Shown here: in pieces, positions 8,011 through 16,589 of the stretch
Layout of the letters: the number at the start of each line of letters is the position of its first letter
How positions within the stretch are numbered: the first letter of the stretch is position 1
DNA from: SPCO01 sp964579825
GTDB lineage: Bacteria > Chloroflexota > Limnocylindria > Limnocylindrales > CSP1-4
Assembly: GCA_964579825.1 (NCBI GenBank)
Contig: CAZOHT010000015.1
Span: 10,444-74,443, forward strand
Reading direction: 5' to 3'
Length of the DNA stretch: 64,000 nucleotides
The notes under the pieces: model-generated
Told to the model about the DNA's origin: nothing
Database searches by the model: none
Seen by the model: the letters and a program-made list of their open reading frames with translations, nothing else
Program-made: the position numbers and the translations under genes

Positions 8011-8592
8011 TCAGCCCGGCGAGCGGAGCCCGCCGCGGGTTCGCCACGTCTCCCGGTCGAGCGCATACAACACGTGCCGGACCAGGTGCGGATAGGCGGC
8101 TGCATCCACCCGCGGATGGTCGAAGTCGCGCGCCGGCTGGCGCACGAGCCCGATCCGCTCCATCACCCGCCAGGACCGCTCGTTCTGGGGCACCGTGAAC
8201 GACACGATCTCCTCGAGCCCGACGTCCTCGAAGCCGAACCGGAGCGCCTCGCGGGCAGCCTCGGTCACGTAGCCGTGGCCCCAGTACGCCCGCGCCGCCC
8301 GCCAGCCGACCTCCACCATGGGCTCCCCGGTGACGTAGTCGGCCGGCCAGAGCCCGGTGAAGCCGATGAACGGCGCGACCCCGGGGACTTCCACCGCCCA
8401 CAGGCCCCAGCCGTGCGCCTCCCAGTGGGCCTCGATGCGGCCCACGAACGCCTCCGTACCCTCGCGCGTCTGGAGACCCTGGAAGTGCTCCATGACGACG
8501 GGATCCGCGTTCAGTGCCGCGAACGGCTCGATGTCCGCCTCGCGCCAGCGTCGCAGGACCAGTCGCTCTGTCCGAGACTCCCCGGGCGCCAC
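8011..8592 (-). CDS. GNAT-family N-acetyltransferase, RimJ/RimL-like
   Basis: 193 residues of the Acetyltransf_3 type: N-terminal TERLVLRRWREADIEPFAALNADP, the acetyl-CoA site with WGHGYVTEAAREALRFGF, and the C-terminal FTVPQNERSWRVMERIGL, all in the order of RimJ/RimL and related small-molecule acetyltransferases. The substrate is not deducible. GTG start, no clear Shine-Dalgarno, nine nt after the stop of the CNNM-protein gene, so probably read by coupling. Last gene of the glmU transcript. Confidence 0.82.
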   Translation of the reverse strand: MAPGESRTERLVLRRWREADIEPFAALNADPVVMEHFQGLQTREGTEAFVGRIEAHWEAHGWGLWAVEVPGVAPFIGFTGLWPADYVTGEPMVEVGWRAARAYWGHGYVTEAAREALRFGFEDVGLEEIVSFTVPQNERSWRVMERIGLVRQPARDFDHPRVDAAAYPHLVRHVLYALDRETWRTRGGLRSPG

Positions 8593-8601
8593 GCCGCGCG
8601 C

Positions 8602-9933
8602 CTAGCGGTCGGACTCGTCCGGTTCGGGGCGGTCGCGGTCGCGCACGACCAGGACCTTGCCGACCCGGCGCCCGTCGGTCGTCTCGACCGTCAGCGTCAA
8701 GCCGCCCACCGAGACGCGGTCGCCGGGCTTGGGGACGCCGCCCACCCGGTGGTAGATCAGGCCGCCGACGGTGTCGTACTCGTCCTCGTCCTCGAGCGCC
8801 AGCTCGACATCGAACAGCTCCCCCAGGTCGTCCACGTCCGCCCGACCGTCCACGCGAGCCTCGTCATCGGACAGCTGGACGATCATCGGCTCCTCTTCGT
8901 CGTACTCGTCCTGGATCTCCCCGACGATCTCCTCGAGCAGGTCCTCGATCGTCACCAGGCCGGCCGTCCCGCCGTACTCGTCGAGCACGATCGCGATGTG
9001 GACCTTGCGTCGCTGGAACTCGTGGAGCAGGTCGTCCACGCTCATCGATTCGGGCACGAAGACCGGCGTGCGCAGGATGGACCGGAGCGACGGGCGCTCC
9101 TCCACGCTGCCCTTCAGGAACGGCAGCAGGTCCTTCGCGTACAGGATGCCGATGATCTCGTCGACGGTCGTTTCGTACACCGGGATGCGGCTGTGGCCCT
9201 CCTCGATGACGATGTCGATGGCCTGCTCGAGCGACGCCGCCGCCGCGAGCGACACCATCGCGATGCGCGGGACCATGACCTCGTGGATGCGCTGGTCGCC
9301 GAGCTCGATGACCGCGTGGATCATCTGCTCCTCCTCGGCCTCGAGGACGCCCTGCTCGCCGCCCTGCTCGATGATCAGGCGGATCTCCTCCGCGCTGATC
9401 CGCTCGGTGTCCGTGACATGCGCGCCGAACACGCCGCTGATCACGCGCGTCACGCTCGTCAGGAGCGCCACCAGGGGTCGGAGCACGCGGCCGAGGACGT
9501 CGACGAACGGACCGAACAGGAACGCGACGCGCTCGCTGTGGGCGAGCCCGATCTGCTTGGGGACGAGCTCGCCGAAGATGATCGTGAACACCGTGAGGAT
9601 GCCGGTCACCACGACCAGGGCGATGGCGCCGGCATACGGCGCCAGGAACGGGATCCCCTCGAGCGCCGTCTCGAGACCGGCGCTCAGGCTCACCCCGGCG
9701 AACGCCGCCGCCAGGAAGCCGATGAATGTGATCCCGATCTGGATGACCGCCAGGAACCGACCCGGGTCGGTCTTGAGCCGGAGGATCCGACGGGCGCCGC
9801 GTCGGCCGTCGTCGACCAGCTGGTCGAGTCGGCTCTTGCGCATCGTGACGAGGGCCATCTCGGTCGCGGAGAAGACGGCGTTGAACAGGATCAGGACCAC
9901 GATGATGCCGATCTCGAGGATGGGTCCGCTCAT
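8602..9933 (-). CDS. CNNM/CorC-family membrane protein with CBS pair (hemolysin-C-like)
   Basis: 443 residues in the classic order: a DUF21/CNNM membrane domain (about 1-185, three to four hydrophobic helices; FNAVFSATEMALVTMRKSRL and FGELVPKQIGL are signature stretches), a CBS pair (about 205-330, VMVPRIAM and GTAGLVTIEDLLEEIVGEI), then a CorC/HlyC C-terminal domain. Family members are linked to Mg2+ or Co2+ export or homeostasis; the hemolysin name is historical. ATG overlaps the glmU stop as ATGA, so it should be cotranslated with glmU. An acidic linker precedes CorC. Confidence 0.9.
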   Translation of the reverse strand: MSGPILEIGIIVVLILFNAVFSATEMALVTMRKSRLDQLVDDGRRGARRILRLKTDPGRFLAVIQIGITFIGFLAAAFAGVSLSAGLETALEGIPFLAPYAGAIALVVVTGILTVFTIIFGELVPKQIGLAHSERVAFLFGPFVDVLGRVLRPLVALLTSVTRVISGVFGAHVTDTERISAEEIRLIIEQGGEQGVLEAEEEQMIHAVIELGDQRIHEVMVPRIAMVSLAAAASLEQAIDIVIEEGHSRIPVYETTVDEIIGILYAKDLLPFLKGSVEERPSLRSILRTPVFVPESMSVDDLLHEFQRRKVHIAIVLDEYGGTAGLVTIEDLLEEIVGEIQDEYDEEEPMIVQLSDDEARVDGRADVDDLGELFDVELALEDEDEYDTVGGLIYHRVGGVPKPGDRVSVGGLTLTVETTDGRRVGKVLVVRDRDRPEPDESDR

Positions 9934-11345
9934 GCGGTCGGATCGTCCGCTGCGGGTTCCGACGGTCTGGGCCGCAGCTCTCGGATCCGGGCCGGGACCC
10001 CGACGGCCAGCTTGCCGGCCGGGACGTCTCGGGTCACGACCGATCCGGCGCCGGTCTTGGCGCCGTCACCGACCGAGATCGGTGCCACGAGCATCGTGTC
10101 CACGCCAAGGAACGCCCCGTCGCCGATGGAGGTCGGGTGCTTGCGCGTCCCGTCGTAGTTCGCGGTGATCGTCCCGGCGCCGACATTGACGTGCTCGCCG
10201 ACGGTCGCGTCGCCCAGGTAGCTCATGTGGTGCGTCTTCGAGCCGGCCCCAAGGGTCGTGTTCTTGAGCTCGGCGTAGTTGCCGACTTCCGCACCGCGGC
10301 CCACGTGGCTGCCCGGGCGCAGATGGCTGAACGGGCCGATCGTGGCCTCGTCCTCGACGGTCGATCGCTCGACGACACTGGCCCAGACCCGCACGTTCCG
10401 GCCGATGACGGCATCCACCAGCTCGCTGTGTGGCCCGATGACGCTGCCCTCGCCGATCGACGTGGTGCCGCGCAGGATGACGTCCGGTTCCAGGGTCACG
10501 TCCGAGGCGAGATCGACATCCCAGTCGAGATAGACCGTGGACGGGTCCCGCATCGTCACGCCGTTGCGCATGTGGGCCTCGTTCAGGCGCACCCGAAGGC
10601 TCCATTCGGCCGCGGCCAGTTCCGCCCGGTCGTTGATGCCATCGAATCGCCCGTCGTCCTCGAAGCCGACCGCGCTCACGATCCGGCCGTCCTCGCGGGC
10701 GAGACGGACCAGCTCGGTCAGGTAGAACTCGCCGGTCACATCGGACGGGGCCAGCGCGTCGATCCGGCGGCGCAGCCACTCGGCATCGAAGGCGTACAGG
10801 CCGACGTTGATCTCGTTGCCGTCCAGCTCCTCGGGCGTCGCGTCCTTCGCCTCGACGATCCGCTCGACCGTGCCGTACTCGCTGCGGACGACTCGGCCGA
10901 GGGCGGCGGGATCGGCGGCGTACACGCTGGCGAGGGCGATCGCGGCGTCATCGGCCCGACGGGCCTCCAACACGGCTTCCAGGTCCCCGCCGGTCACGAG
11001 CGGCACGTCGCCGTTCATGACGAGGACCTCCGTCGCGTCCGCGGGAACGGCGACGAGGGCGGCCTTCACGGCATCGCCGGTACCGAGCGGCGATGCCTGG
11101 ACGGCGAACGTGGCACGACCCTCGAACGCGGCGACGACGGCCTCGGTCGGCGGCGAGTACACGACGACCGGCTGGCCGCCGCTCGACCCATCGGCCGTCG
11201 TGGCCCAGGCGTCGAGCATGTACGCGAGCATCGGGCGACCGCACAGTGGATGGAGGACCTTGGGCAGCGTGGAACGCATCCGCGTCCCCAGCCCGGCTGC
11301 CATGACGACGGCGACCGTCGAGGGCCGAGATCCTGGGGGGTTCAC
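9930..11345 (-). CDS. glmU: Bifunctional GlmU: N-acetylglucosamine-1-P uridyltransferase / glucosamine-1-P acetyltransferase
   Basis: Makes UDP-GlcNAc from glucosamine-1-P, acetyl-CoA and UTP, feeding peptidoglycan synthesis; 471 residues. The N-terminal pyrophosphorylase has AAGLGTRMRSTLPK, NGDVPLV and GEFYLTELV. The C-terminal half is a left-handed beta-helix of hexapeptides with GPFSHLRPGS, GNYAELKNT and GAGTITANYDG. Start GTG has no Shine-Dalgarno but overlaps the stop of a 29-codon upstream frame (GTGA). It is separated in this genome from glmS and glmM (22.9-26.2 kb), which lie in another transcript. Confidence 0.95.
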   Translation of the reverse strand: MNPPGSRPSTVAVVMAAGLGTRMRSTLPKVLHPLCGRPMLAYMLDAWATTADGSSGGQPVVVYSPPTEAVVAAFEGRATFAVQASPLGTGDAVKAALVAVPADATEVLVMNGDVPLVTGGDLEAVLEARRADDAAIALASVYAADPAALGRVVRSEYGTVERIVEAKDATPEELDGNEINVGLYAFDAEWLRRRIDALAPSDVTGEFYLTELVRLAREDGRIVSAVGFEDDGRFDGINDRAELAAAEWSLRVRLNEAHMRNGVTMRDPSTVYLDWDVDLASDVTLEPDVILRGTTSIGEGSVIGPHSELVDAVIGRNVRVWASVVERSTVEDEATIGPFSHLRPGSHVGRGAEVGNYAELKNTTLGAGSKTHHMSYLGDATVGEHVNVGAGTITANYDGTRKHPTSIGDGAFLGVDTMLVAPISVGDGAKTGAGSVVTRDVPAGKLAVGVPARIRELRPRPSEPAADDPTA

Positions 11346-11431
11346 GAGGGGTCGCGCCGGCGGGCGAGGATCCGGAGGCGTGGGTCGCTCCCGTCGCGGT
11401 CAGGGGCCGGCGCGTCTGGTTGGGCAGTCAT
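11342..11431 (-). CDS. Possible 29-residue leader peptide upstream of glmU
   Basis: An ATG frame of 29 codons begins about 6 nt after the predicted glmU transcription start and ends in a TGA that overlaps the glmU GTG as GTGA. The product is Pro/Asp/Arg-rich (it starts MTAQPDAPAP) and resembles no domain I know. Its position suggests that ribosomes loaded near the 5' end reach glmU by coupling. It could also be a chance frame in GC-rich DNA. Confidence 0.35.
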   Translation of the reverse strand: MTAQPDAPAPDRDGSDPRLRILARRRDPS

Positions 11432-11444
11432 CAGGTGGAGCGGC

Positions 11445-11474
11445 ATCGTAGGGGTGGCCCGTTCGGGGTGTCAA
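11445..11474 (-). promoter_or_regulatory. Promoter of glmU: TTGACA-18-TACGAT
   Basis: Read on the minus strand, TTGACA (11474-11469) and TACGAT (11450-11445) are 18 nt apart, one perfect and one four-of-six box. The start site would be near 11438, about 90 nt upstream of glmU and downstream of the ridA gene end. Confidence 0.75.
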
Positions 11475-11490
11475 CCGCGGCCCGGTCCCC

Positions 11491-11877
11491 TCAGGACGAG
11501 CGCTTGGCGACGAGGTCGATCTCGACCCGTGCGCCCTTCGGCAACGCGGCCACCGCGACGGTCGAGCGAGCCGGTGGAGGATCGCTCACGTACCTCGCGT
11601 AGATCGCATTCACCGCGGCGAAATCGGCCATGTCGATCAGGAAGATCGAGGCCTTGACCACGTCGGACCACGAGCAGCCCGCCGCCTCGAGGACCGCGGT
11701 CAGGTTGGCCATGACCCGCTCCGTCTCGGGTTCGACCCCCCCGTCGGCGAGGACCCCGGTCAGCGGATCCAGGGCCGCCTGTCCCGCCAGGAAGACGAAG
11801 CCGTCGACCTCGATGGCCTGGCTGTACGGGCCGATGGCGGCCGGGGCGCCCGTCGTCGAGATGGCCGTTCGCGTCAT
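11491..11877 (-). CDS. ridA: RidA family enamine/imine deaminase
   Basis: 128 residues. RidA proteins hydrolyse reactive enamines and imines, such as 2-aminoacrylate released by PLP enzymes. IGPYSQAI at residues 15-22, GQAALDP at 32-38, then PPARSTVAVAALPKGARVEID with the conserved arginine (Arg104) and glutamate (Glu119) that hold the substrate carboxylate. Last gene of the long operon; its ATG overlaps the ispE TGA (ATGA). Alanine racemase upstream in the same run is a PLP enzyme, but a specific link is inference. Confidence 0.92.
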   Translation of the reverse strand: MTRTAISTTGAPAAIGPYSQAIEVDGFVFLAGQAALDPLTGVLADGGVEPETERVMANLTAVLEAAGCSWSDVVKASIFLIDMADFAAVNAIYARYVSDPPPARSTVAVAALPKGARVEIDLVAKRSS

Positions 11878-12872
11878 GTCGGGCTGCTCCTCCAGATCGT
11901 CGTTGCCGTCACGAGCGGCGGACCGTCACCGGGGACGACCAGCGAGCCGTCACCAGCCGCCATCCTGACGGCGTCGGCCGCCTCGGTGGCGTCCGAGAGC
12001 GAAGGATAGACCGCCCAGAGGGTCGGGCCGGATCCCGACAGCCCGATCGGCCGGTGCAGGAGGCGGGTCAGCGCGCGGCGGAACGGGACCAGCGCCGGCA
12101 CGACGACCGCCACGGCCGGCAGGAGGTCGTTCGCCGAGGCGAGGACGCCGGCTCGAGCGGCCAGGTCGGCCGCCTTGAGGCCGGTGCCGCCGAGTTCGGA
12201 CGCCAGGTGGACCGAGGACTGGCGGACCGCGCCGTCGCCCGTTCCTCGGATGGCGGCGAAGGCCGCGAACACGTCCGGCGTGGACACCGCGACCGGTGGC
12301 GTGACCAGCAGGATGCCTGGCTCGCCGCGGAGCCCGTGGAGGGGCGTCACGCGTTCGCCGCGGCCCTCCACGAGGGCGGGCCCGCGAGCAGCGAAGAACG
12401 GCACGTCCGAACCGAGGCCGGCGGCGACCGCCAGGCGTGCGTGGTCGTCGAGGTCCGCCCCCCACGCCTCCACGGCGCCATCGATGGCCGCGGCCGCATC
12501 GGACGACCCGCCACCGAGACCGGCGGCGACGGGGATGCGCTTGTCCAGGCGGGCCGCGAGGGCGGGGGCGGGCCCGGGACCGCCGGCCCAGCCACCGCCC
12601 ACCGCCCGTCGGGTCGCCGCAAGCGCGCGCAGGACGAGGTTGTCGGCGCCGCCGACCACCGGGAGGCCCGTGACGTGGAGCGTGTCCACCGCCGCGACAC
12701 CGGGGGCGGACGATGGCGCGAGGCTCAACCGGTCGCCGAATGCGAGCGGGACGAAGACCGAGTGGAGGTCGTGGTAGCCGTCGGCTCGACGGCCGACGAC
12801 CGCGAGCGTGAGGTTGAGCTTGGCCGGCGCCACCCGGACGACGGGGGCGAGACGCTCGACGGTGTCGCTCAT
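11874..12872 (-). CDS. ispE: 4-diphosphocytidyl-2-C-methyl-D-erythritol kinase
   Basis: Phosphorylates CDP-ME in the MEP isoprenoid pathway. 332 residues of the GHMP kinase fold: PAKLNLTLAVVGRRADGYHDLHSVF at the N-terminus, the phosphate loop AAGLGGGSSDAAAA (residues about 116-129), and C-terminal GLSGSGPTLWAVY. The ATG chosen lies 10 nt past the rsmA stop; a longer form would overlap rsmA by 35 nt. The adjacency rsmA-ispE is common in bacteria. Products feed the polyprenyl synthase encoded at 6.5 kb. Confidence 0.95.
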   Translation of the reverse strand: MSDTVERLAPVVRVAPAKLNLTLAVVGRRADGYHDLHSVFVPLAFGDRLSLAPSSAPGVAAVDTLHVTGLPVVGGADNLVLRALAATRRAVGGGWAGGPGPAPALAARLDKRIPVAAGLGGGSSDAAAAIDGAVEAWGADLDDHARLAVAAGLGSDVPFFAARGPALVEGRGERVTPLHGLRGEPGILLVTPPVAVSTPDVFAAFAAIRGTGDGAVRQSSVHLASELGGTGLKAADLAARAGVLASANDLLPAVAVVVPALVPFRRALTRLLHRPIGLSGSGPTLWAVYPSLSDATEAADAVRMAAGDGSLVVPGDGPPLVTATTIWRSSPT

Positions 12873-12882
12873 GGCGGCCCGC

Positions 12883-13824
12883 TCATGCGTCGCGCGCCCG
12901 GCCGCGCCGGTCCGCACCGATCGGTCCGATCGCCTCCCGCAGGGCCAGCCACTCCCCCACGGCCAGGGTCTGGGGTCGACGGTCCGGGTCGATGTGGGCG
13001 GCCTCGAGTGCCGCGGTCACCCGCGTCCCGTCGATCGGCAGTTGCCTCGAGAGCACGTTGTGGATCATCTTGCGGCGCTCACGGAACGCGGCCTGGACCA
13101 GGCGCCACAGCTGGTCCTCGGCATCGGGGTCCAGGCGATCATCCACGGCATACGGTTCGACGACGATCACGGCCGACTCCACGGCGGGTTCGGGTTCGAA
13201 CGCGTTCGCCGGGACCAGGAAGGCGACCCGGACCCGCGCGTGGTACTGGACGAAGACCGACAGGTAGCTCATCTTCCCGGGCGCGGCGGCGATCCGCTCG
13301 GCGACCTCGCGCTGGACCATGAGCACGCTCCGCTCCGGGCGCGGGGCGGTCCCCAGGAGGGCATGCAGGATCGGACTCGTGATGTGGTACGGCAGGTTCG
13401 CGACGACGTCGTACGGCGGCGGGACGAGGTTGACCAGGTCCTGGTCCAGCGCGTCGCCTTCGACCAGGTGGAGCGCGCCGGGTGCGTCGGGGCCGTCGCG
13501 TTCGGCCGTCTCGAGCGCCCCGTCGAATCGAGCCCGAAGGAAGGCGGCCAGGCCGCGGTCCAGCTCGACCGCGGTGACCGCCGCACCCGAGGCCAGCAGG
13601 CCACCGGTCAGGATGCCCAGTCCCGGCCCGATCTCCAGGACGTGACGCCCGGGCGTGGGCCCAGCCTCGGCCAGGATCCCCTCGAGGACGTCGATGTCCG
13701 CCAGGAAGTTCTGCGACAGGCGATGTCGGGCTCGCAGGCCGGCGTCGCGCAGGGTGGCCCGCACGACCGCGGGGTCGAGGCGCGGCAGCGGCCGGTCCGT
13801 CGCGGCATCGCGGCCGCCGACCAT
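12883..13824 (-). CDS. rsmA: 16S rRNA (adenine1518/1519-N6,N6)-dimethyltransferase
   Basis: KsgA/RsmA dimethylates two adenines in helix 45 during late 30S assembly. 313 residues: LSQNFLADIDVLEGI near residue 36, SAM motif I as EIGPGLGILTGGL (64-76), motif IV NLPYHITSPIL (143-153), and the C-terminal helical domain with FRERRKMIHNVL. The ATG overlaps the tsaD stop by one base (TGATG). The frame remains open for a further kilobase upstream across tsaD, which is only a high-GC artefact. Confidence 0.95.
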   Translation of the reverse strand: MVGGRDAATDRPLPRLDPAVVRATLRDAGLRARHRLSQNFLADIDVLEGILAEAGPTPGRHVLEIGPGLGILTGGLLASGAAVTAVELDRGLAAFLRARFDGALETAERDGPDAPGALHLVEGDALDQDLVNLVPPPYDVVANLPYHITSPILHALLGTAPRPERSVLMVQREVAERIAAAPGKMSYLSVFVQYHARVRVAFLVPANAFEPEPAVESAVIVVEPYAVDDRLDPDAEDQLWRLVQAAFRERRKMIHNVLSRQLPIDGTRVTAALEAAHIDPDRRPQTLAVGEWLALREAIGPIGADRRGRARDA

Positions 13825-14888
13825 CAGCGGATCGCCAGCGGCAGCGACGGCCGGGCGTCGAGATCCAGCCCGGCCCGCTCGCCGGCGGCGAACCGTCGCG
13901 CCCCGGCGGCGCCGATCATCGCCCCGTTGTCCGTGCAGAGGCCCGGACGCGGCACGATCAGCGGGATCCCCAGGGCCGCCGCCTCGCCCGCCAGTCGCGC
14001 GCGCAGGACGCCGTTGGCCGCGACCCCACCACCCAGCACGATGCTCCGGGCGCCGACCTCGCGTGCGGCCCGGATCGTCTTGGTCGTCAGCACGTCCGCC
14101 ACGGAGTCCTGGAACCCCCACGCCAGTTCCGCGACGACCGCCTCGGGCAGTGGCGCGTCCGGCTCGGTGGCCAGTCCGGCGTCGGCGCGGGCATCCGCGA
14201 TGATCCGTCGGGCGGCGGTCTTGAGGCCGGAGAAGCTGAAGTCGTACGTGCCCGGCAGCCACGCCCGGGGAAACGCGGTCGCCCGTTCCGTGGCCGTCTC
14301 CGCGGCCTTCCCGATCGCCGGCCCACCCGGATAGCCGAGCCCGAGCAGCCGGCCGACCTTGTCGAACGCCTCGCCTGCGGCATCGTCCACGGTCGTGCCG
14401 AGCAGCCGATACGTCAGGTGATCGCGCATCTCGACGAGGAACGTGTGGCCGCCGGAGACGACGAGCGCGACGAGGGGGAACACCGGCTCGGGTTCGTCCG
14501 CCTGGCCCGGGTCGAGCAGCCAGGCCGCGTAGACGTGCCCTTCGAGGTGATTCACGCCGATGAGCGGCAGGTCGTGGACCCAGGCCAGGGCCTTGGCGAA
14601 GTTGACCCCGACCAGGAGCGAGCCCGCCAACCCCGGGCCATAGGTCACCGCGACGGCGGACAGATCGGACCAGCCGATCCCGGCGTCCGCCCAGGCCTCG
14701 TCGAGGACCGGCACGATCCAGCGCAGGTGCGCCCGTGCGGCGACTTCCGGGACGATCCCGCCGGTGGCCGCGTGCAGCGCGACCTGTGACGCCACGACGT
14801 TGCCGAGGATCCGTCGGCCGCCGTCGATGACGGCGATCCCGGTCTCGTCGCAGGACGATTCGATGGACAGGATGAGCGGGCCGCTCAT
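13824..14888 (-). CDS. tsaD: tRNA N6-threonylcarbamoyladenosine transferase TsaD
   Basis: Transfers the threonylcarbamoyl group to A37 of ANN-decoding tRNAs, working with TsaB and TsaE. 354 residues of the Kae1/ASKHA fold: SIESSCDETG at 8-17, VTYGPGLAGSLLVG, the metal-binding HLEGH (His114, His118), VSGGHTFLV, and GGGVAANGVLR, in normal order and length. All bacterial partners except TsaC lie in the same operon. Its ATG overlaps the rimI stop as ATGA. Confidence 0.97.
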   Translation of the reverse strand: MSGPLILSIESSCDETGIAVIDGGRRILGNVVASQVALHAATGGIVPEVAARAHLRWIVPVLDEAWADAGIGWSDLSAVAVTYGPGLAGSLLVGVNFAKALAWVHDLPLIGVNHLEGHVYAAWLLDPGQADEPEPVFPLVALVVSGGHTFLVEMRDHLTYRLLGTTVDDAAGEAFDKVGRLLGLGYPGGPAIGKAAETATERATAFPRAWLPGTYDFSFSGLKTAARRIIADARADAGLATEPDAPLPEAVVAELAWGFQDSVADVLTTKTIRAAREVGARSIVLGGGVAANGVLRARLAGEAAALGIPLIVPRPGLCTDNGAMIGAAGARRFAAGERAGLDLDARPSLPLAIR

Positions 14889-15439
14889 CGAACCGCCTCA
14901 TCCGGTCGGGTGGGGGCCGGCGTGGTCGCGATCGCCAGGCGCAGCGCGGCGATCCTTGCCACCATCGATGCGTCCGCCAGGGGCAGTGTCGTCATGATCA
15001 GCGCGTCCTCGCCGTCGTCGCTGTAGTAGCGCGGCCGGACACCGACCGGTCGGAAGCCGAACTTCTCGTACAGGCGGCGGGCGGGCAGGTTCGACAGGCG
15101 GACCTCGAGGGTCATCTCCCGGGCGAAGCGGGCGATCGCGACGTCGACGAACTCGAGCAGCAGCCGCTCCCCGATGTGCTGTCGTCGCCAGCCGGGATCG
15201 ATCGCGAACGTCGTGATGTGCGCCTCGTCCACCATGAGCCACATCCCGCCGTAGCCGACGATGGCGTCGTCCACCTTCGCGACGAGGTAGTTCGCCAGCC
15301 GGTTCGACTCGAGTTCGCTGCGATACGCATCGGCCGGCCACGGCGCGCTGAAGCTGGCCTGCTCGATGGCGTGGATGCCGGGCAGGTCGGCGAGCTGCAT
15401 CGGCTCGATCCGGACCTTCACCGGGGGTCGCGCGACCAT
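14885..15439 (-). CDS. rimI: Ribosomal-protein-alanine N-acetyltransferase-like RimI
   Basis: GNAT enzyme that in other bacteria acetylates the N-terminus of S18 and possibly other proteins; 184 residues. PMQLADLPGIHAIEQASFSAPW, FAIDPGWRRQHIGERLL (CoA loop) and LEVRLSNLPARRLYEKFGFRPVG are typical of RimI. The ATG has GGAGG four nt upstream and starts 22 nt inside tsaB. A GTG overlapping the tsaB stop as GTGA is the alternative but lacks a Shine-Dalgarno. A tail of about 30 residues follows the GNAT core. The tsaB-rimI-tsaD order is widely conserved. Confidence 0.9.
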   Translation of the reverse strand: MVARPPVKVRIEPMQLADLPGIHAIEQASFSAPWPADAYRSELESNRLANYLVAKVDDAIVGYGGMWLMVDEAHITTFAIDPGWRRQHIGERLLLEFVDVAIARFAREMTLEVRLSNLPARRLYEKFGFRPVGVRPRYYSDDGEDALIMTTLPLADASMVARIAALRLAIATTPAPTRPDEAVR

Positions 15440-16107
15440 TCGACCTCCCCGTGCTCCGCCGTGATCCCGCGTGGCAAGGTGACGTAGTCGGGCACGAGTG
15501 CGGCCATCGAGCCGGCGGTCGCGTCCGCCAACCGTGGCACGCCCATCGCGGCGAGTTCATCGGCGAGTCGGTCACGGGCCGACTCGCCCAGGGCCACGGC
15601 ATCGGCCGGCGCGCGACCGGCCAGGTCCACCGCGACCAGCCATTCCCCGGGCGCCAGCTCCGGATCGTCGCCGCCGCGGACCAGCGCGGGCGTCGCCCCC
15701 GACCGAACCACGATCCGATCGGACGGACCGGCCGGCAGGAGCAGCACGGGCGCCCCGCTCCTCGACGCCACCGGGCCGCCGCTCGACGCGGCGCGCAGGA
15801 GCGCGTCGGCGGTGGAGACGCCGACGAGCGGGCAGCCGAGGCCATGGGCGAGGCCCTTGGCCGTCGCGATCCCGACGCGGAGCCCCGTGAACGCGCCGGG
15901 TCCGGTCCCGACCACGATGCCTCGCAGCTCCGACCGGTCGGTGCCCGTGCCCAGCAGTCGCTCGACGGCGGGCAGCAACGTCTCGCCGTGTCGGTAGCCG
16001 GCATCCCAGGAGGCGGTCGAGCGGATCGCGCCCTCCGGTCCGGCGACGGCCACCACCACGCGCGTGGTCGCGGTGTCGATGACCAGGATCGACCCGATCG
16101 ACGTCAT
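15418..16107 (-). CDS. tsaB: tRNA threonylcarbamoyladenosine biosynthesis protein TsaB
   Basis: Degenerate ASKHA-fold partner of TsaD in t6A synthesis. The 229-residue protein begins ILVIDTATTRVVVAV and has VVGTGPGAFTGLRVGIATAKGLAHGL, the most conserved TsaB stretch. The catalytic metal site of TsaD is absent, as expected. Its ATG overlaps the tsaE TGA (ATGA), giving tight coupling. Confidence 0.95.
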   Translation of the reverse strand: MTSIGSILVIDTATTRVVVAVAGPEGAIRSTASWDAGYRHGETLLPAVERLLGTGTDRSELRGIVVGTGPGAFTGLRVGIATAKGLAHGLGCPLVGVSTADALLRAASSGGPVASRSGAPVLLLPAGPSDRIVVRSGATPALVRGGDDPELAPGEWLVAVDLAGRAPADAVALGESARDRLADELAAMGVPRLADATAGSMAALVPDYVTLPRGITAEHGEVEWSRDPR

Positions 16108-16589
16108 GCGGCGACCGCCACGTACCGGCGATAGCGCTCGCCACTGGCCCGGACCGTGATCCGGCGCGGGTCGTCGCCGGACCCATCGATGATGACGTCG
16201 AGCCGATCGTCGGGCAGGGCGTCCACCAGGCGTTCCGGCCACTCCACCAGGGTCAGGCCGGCCGTCTGCCGATCGTCGATCAGCCCACCGGCGAGGGCGT
16301 CGGCGGCATCCGCGAGGCGATACAGGTCCATGTGGAACAACGGCAGGCGACCGTCGTACTCGGCCATCAGGATGAAGGAGGGCGAGGTGATCGTGGCGTC
16401 CACGCCCAGGCCCACGCCGATGGCTTTGGCCAGGTGCGTCTTGCCGGCGCCCAGGTCACCCCACAGGCAGATGAGGTCGCCGGCCTCGGCGACCGACCCG
16501 AGCGCCCGGCCGAGCGCACTCGTGGCGTCGGGGTCGGCGCAGAGGACCGCCCGCTCGACCGGCACCGACCCCGCGCGTCGGTCGATCAT
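16104..16589 (-). CDS. tsaE: tRNA threonylcarbamoyladenosine biosynthesis ATPase TsaE
   Basis: P-loop ATPase regulating the TsaB-TsaD complex. 161 residues: Walker A GDLGAGKT (44-51), the switch region ITSPSFILMAEY, then FHMDLYRL and LTLVEWPERL, the standard TsaE blocks. An ATGA overlap joins it to the barrel-sandwich gene upstream, which makes that gene a fixed member of this operon here. Confidence 0.95.
   Translation of the reverse strand: MIDRRAGSVPVERAVLCADPDATSALGRALGSVAEAGDLICLWGDLGAGKTHLAKAIGVGLGVDATITSPSFILMAEYDGRLPLFHMDLYRLADAADALAGGLIDDRQTAGLTLVEWPERLVDALPDDRLDVIIDGSGDDPRRITVRASGERYRRYVAVAA

Noticed and set aside
12883..14901. A 672-codon open frame extending rsmA upstream across tsaD
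   Set aside because: Only the last 313 codons match RsmA; the first part is Arg/Gly-rich translation of tsaD in another frame, as expected in GC-rich DNA.
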